Positions 25,235 to 34,955 of a stretch of 64,000 nucleotides of DNA are shown here, in pieces. Under the pieces are notes generated by a model that was given only the letters and a program-made list of their open reading frames with translations, had not been told where the DNA came from and did no database searches. Every line of letters starts with the position of its first letter. The stretch's first letter is position 1. Origin of the DNA: Bin127 sp965203505 (GTDB lineage Bacteria; Chloroflexota; Dehalococcoidia; Lucifugimonadales; Lucifugimonadaceae); assembly GCA_965203505.1 (NCBI GenBank), contig OZ241880.1:1178001-1242000 (forward strand), in the 5' to 3' direction. Both the position numbers and the translations under genes were made by a program.

Positions 25235-26464
25235 TTAGAAGTTGAAGTTGGCTTCTGCTTTGTCCGCAATGTAGTTGCCGATCACCAGAGACGATGTAGC
25301 CCCGGGTGAGGGCGCGTTCAAGACGTGGACCGCGGTTGCGCTTTCATCGATGCGGAAATCGTCCAGCAACGTTCCGTCGCTATGGACAGCTTGGGCGCGG
25401 ACGCCTGAGCCGCCCGGTGCAAGATCTGACTTTTTGAGTGAAGGCATCAACTTTTGCAGGCTCTTGAGAAACACGCCTTTCCTCATCGAACGATTCATCT
25501 CCCAAAGACCGACTTTCCAACTTTGCATCGACATCTTCCAGAAACCGGGGAAAGTCACGGTCTTACCGAAGTCGGTGAACGAAAAATCGCGTTTGCGGTA
25601 ACCTTCGCGTTTCAACGCTAAGACTGCGTTCGGCCCCGCTTCTACCCAACCTTTCATCGTCTGGGTCAGGTGGACCCCCAAAAACGGGAACGCAGGATCA
25701 GGGACCGGATAGATGAGACCTTTGACCATGTGTTCACTCGATTTCTGCAACGTGTAGTATTCGCCGCGGAACGGAATGATCCGCAATCCAGGGTCTACCC
25801 CGCTCATCGCTGCGATCAGGTCCGAATGGAGGCCTGCGCAATTCACTAGGTATTTGGTGTCGATCTCGCCCGATGTCGTTTCAACGGTGTAGTTGGACCC
25901 GTCTGATCTGCCCATACCGTTGCTAATGCTCTTCACCTCAGAGTTGTAGATGATCTGACCGCCGAGCGACTGGACTTTTTCGCTGTACACGTCGGCGACA
26001 TTGCGGTAGTCGACGATGCCGGTTTTAGGTGCGTAAAGCGCTCTGGTACCTTCGACGAAAGGCTCGATCTCGCCCATCTCCGCTCGATCGACGAGCCTTA
26101 GTCCGTCGACGGCGTTGTTGGCGCCTCTTTCAAAGAGGTCGTCGAGCCGGGCTTCCTCATCGGGATTGGTGGCGACGATCAGTTTGCCGCATGTCCAGAC
26201 CGGTATCTCGTTGTCCAGGCAGAACTGCGTCATGCTTGCCCGGCCTTCGACACAGAAACGGGCTTTGAAAGAACCGGGTTTGTAGTAGATGCCGGAGTGG
26301 ATCACCCCGCTGTTGTGCCCTGACTGCTGTGATGCAGGACCGTCGGCCTTTTCGATCACGGTCAACTTCAGTCCTGGCCTGCGCTGGAGCAGCTGCATCG
26401 CCGTAGACAATCCGATCAGACCGGCCCCAACCACCGTCACGTCTCGCTGCTGACCGCTATTCAA
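25235..26464 (-). CDS. lhgO: L-2-hydroxyglutarate oxidase (LhgO family)
   Basis: FAD-dependent oxidase/dehydrogenase of 409 residues that converts L-2-hydroxyglutarate to 2-oxoglutarate, usually passing electrons to the membrane quinone pool. The FAD motif VVGAGLIGLSTAMQL is followed by SGHNSGVIHSGIYY and LVNCAGLHSD. The region RIIPFRGEYYTL and the C-terminal GSGVRAQAVHSDGTLLDDF are signature stretches of this subfamily. The start is TTG 26464. It lies beside sucAB, which consumes the product 2-oxoglutarate, and is divergent from lutABC, so the region forms a 2-hydroxyacid oxidation district. Confidence 0.9.
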   Translation of the reverse strand: MNSGQQRDVTVVGAGLIGLSTAMQLLQRRPGLKLTVIEKADGPASQQSGHNSGVIHSGIYYKPGSFKARFCVEGRASMTQFCLDNEIPVWTCGKLIVATNPDEEARLDDLFERGANNAVDGLRLVDRAEMGEIEPFVEGTRALYAPKTGIVDYRNVADVYSEKVQSLGGQIIYNSEVKSISNGMGRSDGSNYTVETTSGEIDTKYLVNCAGLHSDLIAAMSGVDPGLRIIPFRGEYYTLQKSSEHMVKGLIYPVPDPAFPFLGVHLTQTMKGWVEAGPNAVLALKREGYRKRDFSFTDFGKTVTFPGFWKMSMQSWKVGLWEMNRSMRKGVFLKSLQKLMPSLKKSDLAPGGSGVRAQAVHSDGTLLDDFRIDESATAVHVLNAPSPGATSSLVIGNYIADKAEANFNF

Positions 26465-26601
26465 TTGTCTTGCCTCGCTATCTGGACCCGGATACGCAAG
26501 AACGGCGTGCCAACTAATACGTCAACACGCCCGAACATACCCAAGTTTAGCAGTGCGACGACGAGTTGAATTCCGATAGAGAGTTTTATGCTGAATAGGT
26601 C

Positions 26602-27381
26602 ATGGTTGCCGAGAGTTCCAGAACTTTTCCGCGCAAGGTCAATCTGTTCGTGACTTGCCTTGTTGACCAGTTCGTTCCGTCGGTCGGGATGAGCGTGGTC
26701 AATATTCTGGAGGAGCGCGGAATCGAGGTGCACTTCCCGGCAGATCAGACTTGTTGCGGTCAGCCAGCGTTCAACAGCGGCTTCCGTAACGATGCGCGGC
26801 CCGTCGCGTCTCGATTCTTGGATGTGTTTGAAGCTACTGAAGGTCCGATCATATGTCCATCGGGCTCTTGCGTCGCGATGGTGCGGAATTTCTATAAGGA
26901 CCTGTTCCGCGGCTACCCAGACGAACTTTTCCGTGCCGAACGATTGTCAAAGAGGATCTTCGAGTTCACGGAATTCTTGGTTGATGTCTTGGGCATCGAA
27001 GATTTGGGTTTCCAGACTAGCGCTGACGCTACCTACCACCGCTGTTGTCACCTGTTGCGCGAACTGCACATTGACGAACAACCGAAACTGCTCTTAGCGA
27101 ATTTAAACGGTCTGGAATTAGCGCCGATGGAGCGCGATGAGGTGTGTTGCGGGTTTGGTGGCGCGTTCTCAGTAAAGATGTCAGATGTTTCGACTGCGAT
27201 GCTCGACGAAAAGTTGGACAATGTCGTAGCGACTGGTGCATCGACGCTGATAGCGGGCGATACGGGTTGCATCATGCACATGCAGGGCGGATTGCGGCGG
27301 CGTGGTTCCGATGTGCAGGTCGTCCACATCGCCGAGATGTTGGATGCGAAATCCGAAATAAACCGGCAATTGACCTCGTGA
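26602..27381 (+). CDS. lutA: lactate utilization protein LutA (CCG-domain)
   Basis: Fe-S subunit of the L-lactate oxidation complex LutABC, 259 residues. It contains two CCG (heterodisulfide-reductase-like) cluster motifs, TCCGQPAFNSGF and VCCGFGGAFSVK, with the accompanying YHRCCHLLREL and GDTGCIMHM stretches. It starts with ATG 26602, 137 bases from the divergent lhgO. Its stop overlaps lutB as GTGA. The trio converts lactate to pyruvate. Close relatives can act on other 2-hydroxyacids. Confidence 0.92.
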   Translation: MVAESSRTFPRKVNLFVTCLVDQFVPSVGMSVVNILEERGIEVHFPADQTCCGQPAFNSGFRNDARPVASRFLDVFEATEGPIICPSGSCVAMVRNFYKDLFRGYPDELFRAERLSKRIFEFTEFLVDVLGIEDLGFQTSADATYHRCCHLLRELHIDEQPKLLLANLNGLELAPMERDEVCCGFGGAFSVKMSDVSTAMLDEKLDNVVATGASTLIAGDTGCIMHMQGGLRRRGSDVQVVHIAEMLDAKSEINRQLTS

Positions 27382-28799
27382 AATCCACCACGAAAGAATT
27401 CCGAAGCGCGGCGTCCCGTGCGATGGCTGATGTCAGGCTTCAACAGGCGCACGAAGTCGTTTACAACGGCTTTCACCAAGCTCGGTTGGCGGCTGCGGGC
27501 GATACCGAGGATTGGGAAGCCCAACGCGACCTTGGGAAAGCGATCAAGGATCATACGATCGCGAATCTCGACTACTACCTCGACATGCTGGCCACCAATG
27601 TCGAGAAGAACGGCGGGAAGGTCTACTTCGCTCACGACGCGGAAGATGCTAACGCATACGTACAAGGGTTGGCGCAATCCAACGGTGTTGAAACGGTCAT
27701 CAAAAGCAAATCGATGGTCTCAGAAGAGATGGGGCTCAACCATGTCCTTGAGACGGACGGTGTCGAAGTCGTTGAAACTGACTTGGGCGAGTACATCGTT
27801 CAGCTCGCTGGCGAGGCGCCTTACCACATCATTGCACCGGCTATCCATAAATCCAAGGAACAGGTAGCCGACCTGTTGGCTGAAGAATCGGGGTCAGAGC
27901 GCCGAGAAACGGCTGAGCAACTCACTCGCCAAGCCCGGGAGATGTTGCGTGAGGTATTTCAACGCGCGGATATGTCGGTTACCGGAGCGAACTTTGCAGT
28001 AGCGGAAACGGGTTCGATTGTGCTGGTGACGAACGAAGGCAACGGCAGAATGGCGACATCTATGCCGCGAATCCACGTCGCAGCGATGGGTATGGAGAAG
28101 CTGGTTCCGTCCGCGGCGGATCTGAGCGCCATGCTGAGGATTTTGATCCGATCGGCCACCGGGCAGCGCATATCTTGCTACGTCACGATGGTCAATGGGC
28201 CGCGCGCGCATGACGAGGAAGATGGGCCGGAGGAGTTCCATCTGGTGATCATGAACAACGGGCGTGATCGTCTGCTGCGTGACGAATCTCTGCGAGAGGC
28301 GCTGAACTGCATTCGTTGCGGAGCGTGTATGAACTCGTGCCCGGTATATCGAAAAGTAGGTGGTCACTCATACGGATGGGTTTATCCCGGTCCGATTGGA
28401 TCGATTGTTTCGCCGGTTCTTACCGGATTGAAAGATGGCGCGAAACTGCCTGCGGCATCATCGCTTTGCGGCGCGTGCCACGATGCGTGCCCGGTGAAGA
28501 TAAACATTCCCCGAATGTTGCTGGAGCTGCGATCGCAGACGGCTCAGGGCGAACCTGACCCCGCCCAACGAGCGTCGGGATTAGGCGAGCGGCTCACTTG
28601 GAAAGCGTGGCGGCAGGGGATGATGAGTCGCCGTCGTTTCGAAGCAGGATCGGGTATCGGGAAGATCGTTAGTTCGCCGTTGAACAGGGATGGATGGTTA
28701 AAGAAGGTGCCGCCGCCAATCTCTGGTTGGACTGCTAGCCGGGATTTTCCCGCTCCGGCGAGCCAATCGTTTGGCAAATGGTTTGCAGATCGCGGGTAA
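27378..28799 (+). CDS. lutB: lactate utilization protein LutB (LUD and ferredoxin domains)
   Basis: Iron-sulfur subunit of 473 residues. The N-terminal two thirds are the LUD domain (GANFAVAETGSIVLVTNEGN). The C-terminal part has two [4Fe-4S] motifs, CIRCGACMNSCP (from C311) and CGACHDACPVKINIP (from C364). The GTG at 27378 overlaps the lutA stop by 4 bases and is chosen although the frame stays open upstream. lutC follows 6 bases later. Confidence 0.93.
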   Translation: MKSTTKEFRSAASRAMADVRLQQAHEVVYNGFHQARLAAAGDTEDWEAQRDLGKAIKDHTIANLDYYLDMLATNVEKNGGKVYFAHDAEDANAYVQGLAQSNGVETVIKSKSMVSEEMGLNHVLETDGVEVVETDLGEYIVQLAGEAPYHIIAPAIHKSKEQVADLLAEESGSERRETAEQLTRQAREMLREVFQRADMSVTGANFAVAETGSIVLVTNEGNGRMATSMPRIHVAAMGMEKLVPSAADLSAMLRILIRSATGQRISCYVTMVNGPRAHDEEDGPEEFHLVIMNNGRDRLLRDESLREALNCIRCGACMNSCPVYRKVGGHSYGWVYPGPIGSIVSPVLTGLKDGAKLPAASSLCGACHDACPVKINIPRMLLELRSQTAQGEPDPAQRASGLGERLTWKAWRQGMMSRRRFEAGSGIGKIVSSPLNRDGWLKKVPPPISGWTASRDFPAPASQSFGKWFADRG

Positions 28800-28805
28800 A
28801 CGTCA

Positions 28806-29549
28806 TTGGACAGAACCGAATTCATTTCCAACGTTAGCGCTTCGCTCGGCCGGACGGCGTTGCCCGCGGAGCCAGGGTCGACGCCCGTTCGCTATCCAGA
28901 TTTGTCCGGCGCAAGGGACGCGGCGGCCGATGTGCGGCGGGATGTGGACGTCAGGTCGTCCGAATTGCTCGATAAAGCTGCTGACGCTCTGGCAACGACT
29001 GGCTGGAATGTTCATCGAGCCGAGACGATGGAGGATGTCGGAGATCTGATCGCCCGGATATGTCGGGACATAGGTGCCGAAAAAGCTCTGAGATCTGGTC
29101 ACGAAGTCCTAGACGAGGCTGGGATCGGACCCGCGTTGGATAGAGTGGACGTTGAACTGAGCGACATGACGCTCCAAGACGAGATGACCGATGATGAACG
29201 CGTTGAGCAACGAGCTGCTCACCGACAGGAAGTCTTCAAGACCGACGTTGGCATAACCGGCGGCGATTACGTGATCGCTGAAACCGGAACATTGGTGATC
29301 CACCCCAAGAAGGGAGTGTCGCGATTGACCTCGTTGGCGCCTCCTGTTCACATCGCGGTCGTTAGACGCGGTCAGGTACTTCCCTCGTTAGACGAGTTGT
29401 TCCTCTTGGAACACGTTGACATCCATAGCGGTGATCGACATGCGGCGATGAATCTGATTTCGGGCCCCTCACGGACGGGAGACATTGAAGCGACCATCGT
29501 GCACGGCATCCACGGTCCTGTTGAAACACACATCGTGCTGGTGGGATGA
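28806..29549 (+). CDS. lutC: lactate utilization protein LutC (LUD domain)
   Basis: Third LutABC subunit, 247 residues, with the LUD domain core ITGGDYVIAETGTLVIH and LAPPVHIAVVRRGQVLPSL, ending SGPSRTGDIEATIVHGIHGP, typical for YkgG/LutC. The start is TTG 28806, 6 bases after lutB. It is convergent with the glycerate kinase gene 41 bases on. Confidence 0.92.
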   Translation: MDRTEFISNVSASLGRTALPAEPGSTPVRYPDLSGARDAAADVRRDVDVRSSELLDKAADALATTGWNVHRAETMEDVGDLIARICRDIGAEKALRSGHEVLDEAGIGPALDRVDVELSDMTLQDEMTDDERVEQRAAHRQEVFKTDVGITGGDYVIAETGTLVIHPKKGVSRLTSLAPPVHIAVVRRGQVLPSLDELFLLEHVDIHSGDRHAAMNLISGPSRTGDIEATIVHGIHGPVETHIVLVG

Positions 29550-29590
29550 GAGCACCGGATACCCTTAAAACTCGGACCCGATGTTGATTG

Positions 29591-30727
29591 CTAGTTGACC
29601 GAGATTTTTAACGCCCTGCAAACTTGCTCTGTGGCGTCGGCAACGAGTGTGGCGGTCTCCGACATCGCGTCTTCGAGTGTCATGCAGTGGTCCAAGATGC
29701 TAAATGCGGCGTCGATGCCAAGGTCGTGGATGCCTTCGAAACCTTCGCCTAGACTTCCGGAGATGGCAACGGTTGGGATGCCGAGAGCTTTCGCACGTTG
29801 AGCGACGGCCACCGGCGCTTTGTTGAACACGGTCGAGCGATCGGTTTGGCCTTCTCCAACGATGACTAAGGATGCGTCTTGTAATCGGTTTTCGAGATCC
29901 AAAGCGTCGATCACGATATCCGCGCCGGGTCGCAATTGTGCGTTGGCAAATGCCATTAACCCAGCGCCTAGTCCGCCAGCAGCGCCCGCGCCCGGAGTGT
30001 GCATAACTTCGCTCCCTAGATCTCGTTCGAGCAAGGTGCCGAATCGTTCTAGGGCGTTGTCCAAAAAACCGACAGTGCTTGGATCTGCCCCTTTTTGTGG
30101 TCCGAAGATGGCGGAAGCTCCGGTTTCTCCGCAGAGCGGGTTGTTGACGTCGCACGCTACGTTTATGGTTGTTTCGGACAATCGGGGATCCAAAGCCGAG
30201 ACGTCAATCTCGTGAATTTCGGCTAGGGAACCGCCGCCGCGAGCAAGATCATTGCCCTCGGCGTCCAACAGCTTCGCGCCTAGCGCTTGGGCCATTCCGG
30301 CTCCGCCATCATTTGTGGCACTCCCGCCGATGCCTATGATGAGATTGCGGTACCCAGCGTCCAGCGCGAGCGACATCAATTGGCCGACGCCGTATGTTGT
30401 GGTCACTAACGGGTTTCGTTCATCGGGTTTGAGTAGAGCGATCCCGGAAGAGCGTGCCATTTCGATTACCGCGGTGCGGTCATCTCCTAACGCGCCCCAA
30501 ATCGCTTCAATCGGGCGTCCCAATGGATCATCGACCACGGCGGTCATGATCTGCCCGCCGGATGCGTCGACCAATGACTGCAAAGTTCCATCGCCACCGT
30601 CTGCGACTGGCACCAAGTGTGCGTCGGCTTCGGGCCAAACGCGAAGTACACCTTTTCGCATAGCGCGCGCGATCTGAATGCCGGTCAGGCTCTCTTTGAA
30701 CTCTTGGGGGGCGATGATGATTTTCAT
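29591..30727 (-). CDS. glxK: glycerate kinase (GlxK type)
   Basis: Glycerate 2-kinase family enzyme of 378 residues that phosphorylates glycerate with ATP for entry into glycolysis. Recognisable parts are the N-terminal IIIAPQEFKESLT, the substrate loop PVADGGDGTLQSL, the glycine-rich NLIIGIGGSATNDGGAGMAQALG, and DRSTVFNKAPVAVA near the C-terminus. The usual PDSFKGS start motif reads PQEFKES here. The start is ATG 30727. It is the last gene of the minus-strand group tyrA-aroA-gmk-glxK. Confidence 0.9.
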   Translation of the reverse strand: MKIIIAPQEFKESLTGIQIARAMRKGVLRVWPEADAHLVPVADGGDGTLQSLVDASGGQIMTAVVDDPLGRPIEAIWGALGDDRTAVIEMARSSGIALLKPDERNPLVTTTYGVGQLMSLALDAGYRNLIIGIGGSATNDGGAGMAQALGAKLLDAEGNDLARGGGSLAEIHEIDVSALDPRLSETTINVACDVNNPLCGETGASAIFGPQKGADPSTVGFLDNALERFGTLLERDLGSEVMHTPGAGAAGGLGAGLMAFANAQLRPGADIVIDALDLENRLQDASLVIVGEGQTDRSTVFNKAPVAVAQRAKALGIPTVAISGSLGEGFEGIHDLGIDAAFSILDHCMTLEDAMSETATLVADATEQVCRALKISVN

Positions 30728-30753
30728 GACTAGGCGATTGGCTTCGGTTTTTT

Positions 30754-31368
30754 TCAGATGTTAACGATCCGAGGTGGAACTCGTCGAGACTCTTCGTGGA
30801 TGATATCGATCACTTCGTCGACGGCGGCTTCCAACATGCCTTCGTGATTTACCACCTGGCGGTCGAAAGATTTCGACTGTCGGATTTCTTCTTCTGCGGA
30901 TTCGAGTCGAGTTGCGATATCGGCCGCACTGTTCACCCCGCGCCGCTCGATGCGTTGCTGCAACACACGCATGTTCGGCGGGTGAATGAAGATCATCAGA
31001 GCTTCAGGCGCTAACTCTTTGATCCTCAAAGCACCTTGAAGATCGACGCGGATGATAACGTGCTTACCTTGTGCGAGTGCATCCCTGACCTGCTGTTTGG
31101 GGACGCCGTAATAGTTGCCGTAAACGAGGGCCCATTCCAACAGTTCCTCCTCCGAAATGGCGCGGCGAAACTCATCGACGGACAGAAAGTGGTGGTTGAT
31201 TCCTTCGTGTTCACCGGGTCTGGGATCCCGAGTGGTGGCGGTTACGGTGAAGTGGTACGTGAGACCTCGACCAGCCATCCCTTCGATGAGGACGTCCTTG
31301 CCGACGCCTGATGGTCCTGAAATGACAACGACAAGCGGATTGGTGTCTCGTTCGTTGACGTCAGTCAA
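30754..31368 (-). CDS. gmk: guanylate kinase
   Basis: GMP kinase of 204 residues. It has P-loop ISGPSGVGKD, the GMP-binding ATTRDPRPGEHEGINHHFLS, GNYYGVPKQQV and the lid IERRGVNSAADIATRL. The start is TTG 31368, which overlaps the aroA stop by 8 bases and sits 9 residues before the first strand. The open frame further upstream runs through aroA and is not real. The usual lysine/threonine after the P-loop (GKTT/GKST) is GKDV, as seen in some members. Confidence 0.9.
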   Translation of the reverse strand: MTDVNERDTNPLVVVISGPSGVGKDVLIEGMAGRGLTYHFTVTATTRDPRPGEHEGINHHFLSVDEFRRAISEEELLEWALVYGNYYGVPKQQVRDALAQGKHVIIRVDLQGALRIKELAPEALMIFIHPPNMRVLQQRIERRGVNSAADIATRLESAEEEIRQSKSFDRQVVNHEGMLEAAVDEVIDIIHEESRRVPPRIVNI

Positions 31369-32668
31369 CGATGCCGCCAAGCGTTTCCAGTTCGTCCCAG
31401 AACTCAGGGTATGAGATGCTGGCGCAGTCTGCTTCGGGCACGGTGATTGGTTCGTCCGAGACCAGTCCGGCGATACCCAATGCCATCGCGATCCGATGAT
31501 CGTCTTGGCTTTGATAAGTACCGCCGGCGATTCTCCCAGCACCGATGATCGCCATGCCGTCATCACGGGCTTCGGCTTCGATCCCGGCGGCGACTAGCCA
31601 ATTGACGGTCGCACTAATTCGATCGGTTTCTTTGACTCGCAACTCAGCGGCGTCTCGGATCACTGTTTCATCTTCCGCCATCGCGGCTGCGACGGCGATG
31701 ATCGGAACCTCGTCCATCAACAGAGGCATGATGCTCCCAGCCAATTCGGTGCCTCTCAGGTTGCTGGTCCTAGCGACAACGTCTGCGACGGGTTCTCCGG
31801 CAACGTCGCGCCGGTGGACGAGTTCTATGTTGGCGCCCATGTCGCGCAACGCGGTCAGCACGCCAGCTCGGGTGGGGTTTATTCCGACGCGTTTTACCAC
31901 CACCTCGGCATTGGGGTGGATAAGTCCGGCGACGATCCAGAATGCGGCGCTGGATATATCGCCGGGCACCTCGACATCGACGCACTCGATATCGGACTGG
32001 CCAACTGCCACATCGAGCCCATCTACGGAGATGTCAGCGCCCATCGCGGTCAACATTCTCTCGGTGTGATCACGCGAAGCATCGGGTTGCGAAATACGCG
32101 TTTGGCCGTCGGCTCGGATACCCGCCAGCAATATCGCGGACTTCAGTTGTGCGCTGGCGACTGGCAGATCGTATTCGATCCCTGAGAGGTTTCCGCCGTC
32201 GAATTCTAACGGAGCGAGGGTGTCATTTTCACGTCCGTGAATGACAGCGCCCATCATGGACAACGGTTTGATGATCCGTCCCATCGGGCGGGAACGCAAC
32301 GAGTCGTCCCCGGTCATCGTAGCCTTGAAGTCGCGACCGGCGAGAATGCCTGACATCAGCCGCATCGTCGTACCGCTATTGCCGGCGTCGAGCACGTCCT
32401 CAGCTTCCCGCAATCCATCGGTACCCGCTCCGTTAACGATTAGAGTGTCACCGGCATTCCCCTCGGCGGACAATCGTTGGATTTCGACGCCCAGAGCGCG
32501 CATGATCCGCATGGTTGAAGTACAGTCGTCGCCTGGTGAGAAGTTGCGAACCGTCGCCTGACCCTCCGCTATCGAATTCAGCATCACAGCGCGGTGAGAG
32601 ACGGATTTGTCTCCGGGGGCAACGATTTCCCCGGCTAATCTCCGGGGGCGACTAACCGTCAAATCCAT
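31361..32668 (-). CDS. aroA: 3-phosphoshikimate 1-carboxyvinyltransferase (EPSP synthase)
   Basis: Sixth step of the shikimate pathway, 435 residues. Conserved sites are PGDKSVSHRA (residue 18), LDAGNSGTTMRLMSG (92), SLRSRPMGRI, DASRDHTERML, DEVPIIAVAAAMA, RVKETDRI and DDHRIAMAL. The sequence resembles the class II (glyphosate-tolerant) group in its LDAGNSGTT and SRPM segments. It starts with ATG 32668, 37 bases after tyrA, and overlaps gmk, so aromatic amino acid genes and gmk share an operon. Confidence 0.95.
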   Translation of the reverse strand: MDLTVSRPRRLAGEIVAPGDKSVSHRAVMLNSIAEGQATVRNFSPGDDCTSTMRIMRALGVEIQRLSAEGNAGDTLIVNGAGTDGLREAEDVLDAGNSGTTMRLMSGILAGRDFKATMTGDDSLRSRPMGRIIKPLSMMGAVIHGRENDTLAPLEFDGGNLSGIEYDLPVASAQLKSAILLAGIRADGQTRISQPDASRDHTERMLTAMGADISVDGLDVAVGQSDIECVDVEVPGDISSAAFWIVAGLIHPNAEVVVKRVGINPTRAGVLTALRDMGANIELVHRRDVAGEPVADVVARTSNLRGTELAGSIMPLLMDEVPIIAVAAAMAEDETVIRDAAELRVKETDRISATVNWLVAAGIEAEARDDGMAIIGAGRIAGGTYQSQDDHRIAMALGIAGLVSDEPITVPEADCASISYPEFWDELETLGGIVD

Positions 32669-32705
32669 TTTGGAACAGCTTTCTCAATGGTCGAACCGTA
32701 CGCGC

Positions 32706-33734
32706 CTAGAGTTTTCGGCGGTCGTACTTGGTTGGGTCTTTCTTGTCTCGCGATCCCCGGAATGCGCGCATGATGAAGCCTCCCATCAACATAGACGCGG
32801 TCGCTTCACCGCTGCTTGGCAGTTGCTCGGGTGCCTGCAGGGAAGTCGGTGGTGACGGCTGTATTCCCAGATCAAGCCTGAGTCTGTTTTCCCACGCGTT
32901 CACAAGAAGGTCTGCAAGCGGACCATCGGGGTCGCTAACCTCTTCGTCGTTCTCCAAGATTCGTTTGATGCCGGCGAGTTGCAAGCTGATCTGTTCGATC
33001 CAGTAGATAAGCATGTCGCGGTTGGTCGAAGCCATTCCGTTGACCCAAGCCGGGTCGTTGGCCATAGGTTGGCTCATTGAAACGAAGTCTTTGCCCACGA
33101 ACTTGCTGATCTCGTGCCACGACGGAGAATCGGAAGCGGCGTTCAAAGCAGCGGCGGCGACGAACGCGGGCACGCCCTCCACGGCGGCGGAAAAGCTGTC
33201 GTGCTCGTCCGGGTCCATGAACAATGGTCTCGCGCCCAAGTCGGTGCAAATCTCTTGCACGTCGCGGATCGCGGATGGGCGACTTCGTGGGTGCGGAATT
33301 ATCGCGTATGGGGCCTGAGTAAAGAGAAACGGCGAGGGCTCGTCTCGTCCCGTTGCGTCGGCTTTCACGAGAGGATGACCGCCGACAAAGGAAGCGTGGT
33401 GCGGCAAAATGTCCTCTGCCCACCGCAATATGGAGCGTTTAGTGCTGCATGTGTCGGTAATCGTGACGTCGTCGCTCAGGTACGGAGCGATGGTCTCCAA
33501 CATCTCATACGAACGCGTCACCGGTAGCGACAGAACGATCACATCAGCATCGCGAACCGCTACGTCGAGGTTCCATTCAGCGCTGTCGACGGCCCCGATC
33601 TTTTCTGCTTGAGCGTGTAGGTCTTGATCCGGGTCATAACCGACCACTCGGTATTTCTTGCCGTGCTCGGTTCTAAGGCCCAGGCCGATGGATGCGCCAA
33701 TCTGTCCGACGCCGATCAAAGTTATCTGCTTCAT
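32706..33734 (-). CDS. tyrA: prephenate/arogenate dehydrogenase
   Basis: NAD(P)-dependent dehydrogenase of tyrosine synthesis, 342 residues. It has a Rossmann motif ITLIGVGQIGASIGLGL, the strand LSLPV, TDTCSTK, and the catalytic FVGGHPLVKADATGRDEP. The helical dimerisation domain covers 180-290. The last 50 residues are a polar, poorly conserved tail. It starts with ATG 33734 and is the first gene of the tyrA-aroA-gmk-glxK run. Confidence 0.9.
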   Translation of the reverse strand: MKQITLIGVGQIGASIGLGLRTEHGKKYRVVGYDPDQDLHAQAEKIGAVDSAEWNLDVAVRDADVIVLSLPVTRSYEMLETIAPYLSDDVTITDTCSTKRSILRWAEDILPHHASFVGGHPLVKADATGRDEPSPFLFTQAPYAIIPHPRSRPSAIRDVQEICTDLGARPLFMDPDEHDSFSAAVEGVPAFVAAAALNAASDSPSWHEISKFVGKDFVSMSQPMANDPAWVNGMASTNRDMLIYWIEQISLQLAGIKRILENDEEVSDPDGPLADLLVNAWENRLRLDLGIQPSPPTSLQAPEQLPSSGEATASMLMGGFIMRAFRGSRDKKDPTKYDRRKL

Positions 33735-33797
33735 GGTGATGTCTCAAACTTTCGTGGTGGTATGAACCAGAGTTTCACCGCGTACGCGAGTTAATGT

Positions 33798-34697
33798 TTA
33801 TCCCTGTGTACGGGTTTCTTCATCGTCTTCCGTTGTGCGTGTTCTGAGGAACTCGTCAAGTTCGTCGATCATCGCGGCGGGTTCAGGGTCTGCAGCTACG
33901 TCTATTTCTGAATCGTATTTCTCTTCAAGAGAACGAACGTAATCAACCGCCTTCGGCGTGTTGCGCAGGGCGTAGTCGACCCGCGTAGTAAAATCCTCGG
34001 CTTCGCTTTCGAGCGCATCTTTGTCTACCGATATGTTGGCGAAGCGTTCAATCTCTTGGATTATGGCGAGAGTGATGGCGGGATTTTGCGCGCCTTGAAG
34101 ATATCTCGGTGCATGCCCCCATATGGAAACTGACATGATGCCGTGCCGCGCGCATGCGTCTATGGTCGCCGAAGTCATCCCGGAGGGTCCTTCATAGTTT
34201 GGGCGGCCGTATTTGACATGGTTGTATCGCGCACCGAGATCCTCGTGGACTGTTGTGCTCATCACCACAGCCGAACGGGTGTGCGGTACTTCGTCAAGCA
34301 ACGCACCGACGGTGACCAACATATCAACATTGGTCGCGTTGGCTATGTCGGCAACCAGGGTGGTGTAAGTCCGCCACCTGAGGTGAGGTTCGGTCCCGAT
34401 CAGGAAAACAACATCGGGCACCGCATCGTCGTCAGACTTTAGATAGAAGAACTCATTCTTGGGCCAAACGAGACGCCTTCCGCCTTCCGGCGCGTTTTCG
34501 ACGAATGGTCTTTCCTCTGTGAAGATGTAGAACTCTTCCGCGTCGATCTCAGCGAATTTAGTCGAGTTAAGTTCTTGCGTCAGATGATGGAGCGCACGAG
34601 TGGCAGATTCGCCAGCATCTGACCATCCCGACCAAGCGGCAATCATCAATGCATTGCTCAAGTCGGGCTGCTCAGCGATCAGCAACTGGTCACTCAA
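33798..34697 (-). CDS. PAC2-family protein
   Basis: 299 residues matching the PAC2 (proteasome assembly chaperone 2-like) family. Family features are IAAWSGWSDAGESATRAL near the N-terminus, DVVFLIGTEPHLRW, VGALLDEVPHTR, YEGPSGMTSATIDACA and SIWGHAPRYL. Bacterial members are common in Actinobacteria and Chloroflexota, but their function is unsettled. No proteasome gene is visible here. The start is TTG 34697. The acidic C-terminus (last 30 residues) is probably disordered. Confidence 0.85.
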   Translation of the reverse strand: MSDQLLIAEQPDLSNALMIAAWSGWSDAGESATRALHHLTQELNSTKFAEIDAEEFYIFTEERPFVENAPEGGRRLVWPKNEFFYLKSDDDAVPDVVFLIGTEPHLRWRTYTTLVADIANATNVDMLVTVGALLDEVPHTRSAVVMSTTVHEDLGARYNHVKYGRPNYEGPSGMTSATIDACARHGIMSVSIWGHAPRYLQGAQNPAITLAIIQEIERFANISVDKDALESEAEDFTTRVDYALRNTPKAVDYVRSLEEKYDSEIDVAADPEPAAMIDELDEFLRTRTTEDDEETRTQG

Positions 34698-34823
34698 ATT
34701 GTGTTCTCCATAGTGTCAAGTGAGGGATCGGGTCGCAAAGTTGGTGCAAGTCTAGCATCCGCCGAATCAGTGCTATAGGCGACCGGTGAGGACTGGAATC
34801 CGCATCAATCGCTGGTCAGGTGA

Positions 34824-34898
34824 TGGAGCCAACGGTGGGGATCGAACCCACGACCTGCAGTTTACGAAACTGCTGCTCTACCACTGAGCTACGTTGGC
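34824..34898 (-). tRNA. tRNA-Thr (anticodon CGU)
   Basis: Complete cloverleaf on the minus strand. The 7-bp acceptor stem pairs GCCAACG with CGTTGGC. The D arm reads GTAGCTCAGTGGTAGAGC, the anticodon loop TTCGTAA (anticodon at 34866-34864) and the T arm GTGGGTTCGATCCCCAC. The discriminator is U and CCA is encoded. It stands alone between the PAC2 and sulfatase genes. Confidence 0.95.
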
Positions 34899-34955
34899 AT
34901 TTTCGGGCGTTTGTGACGAATGTGATAGCAGACTCAATGTTAATTCAAACCTGAT

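Noticed and set aside
31369..31566. 66-residue N-terminal extension of guanylate kinase
   Set aside because: It runs through aroA in another frame and is not part of the kinase fold.
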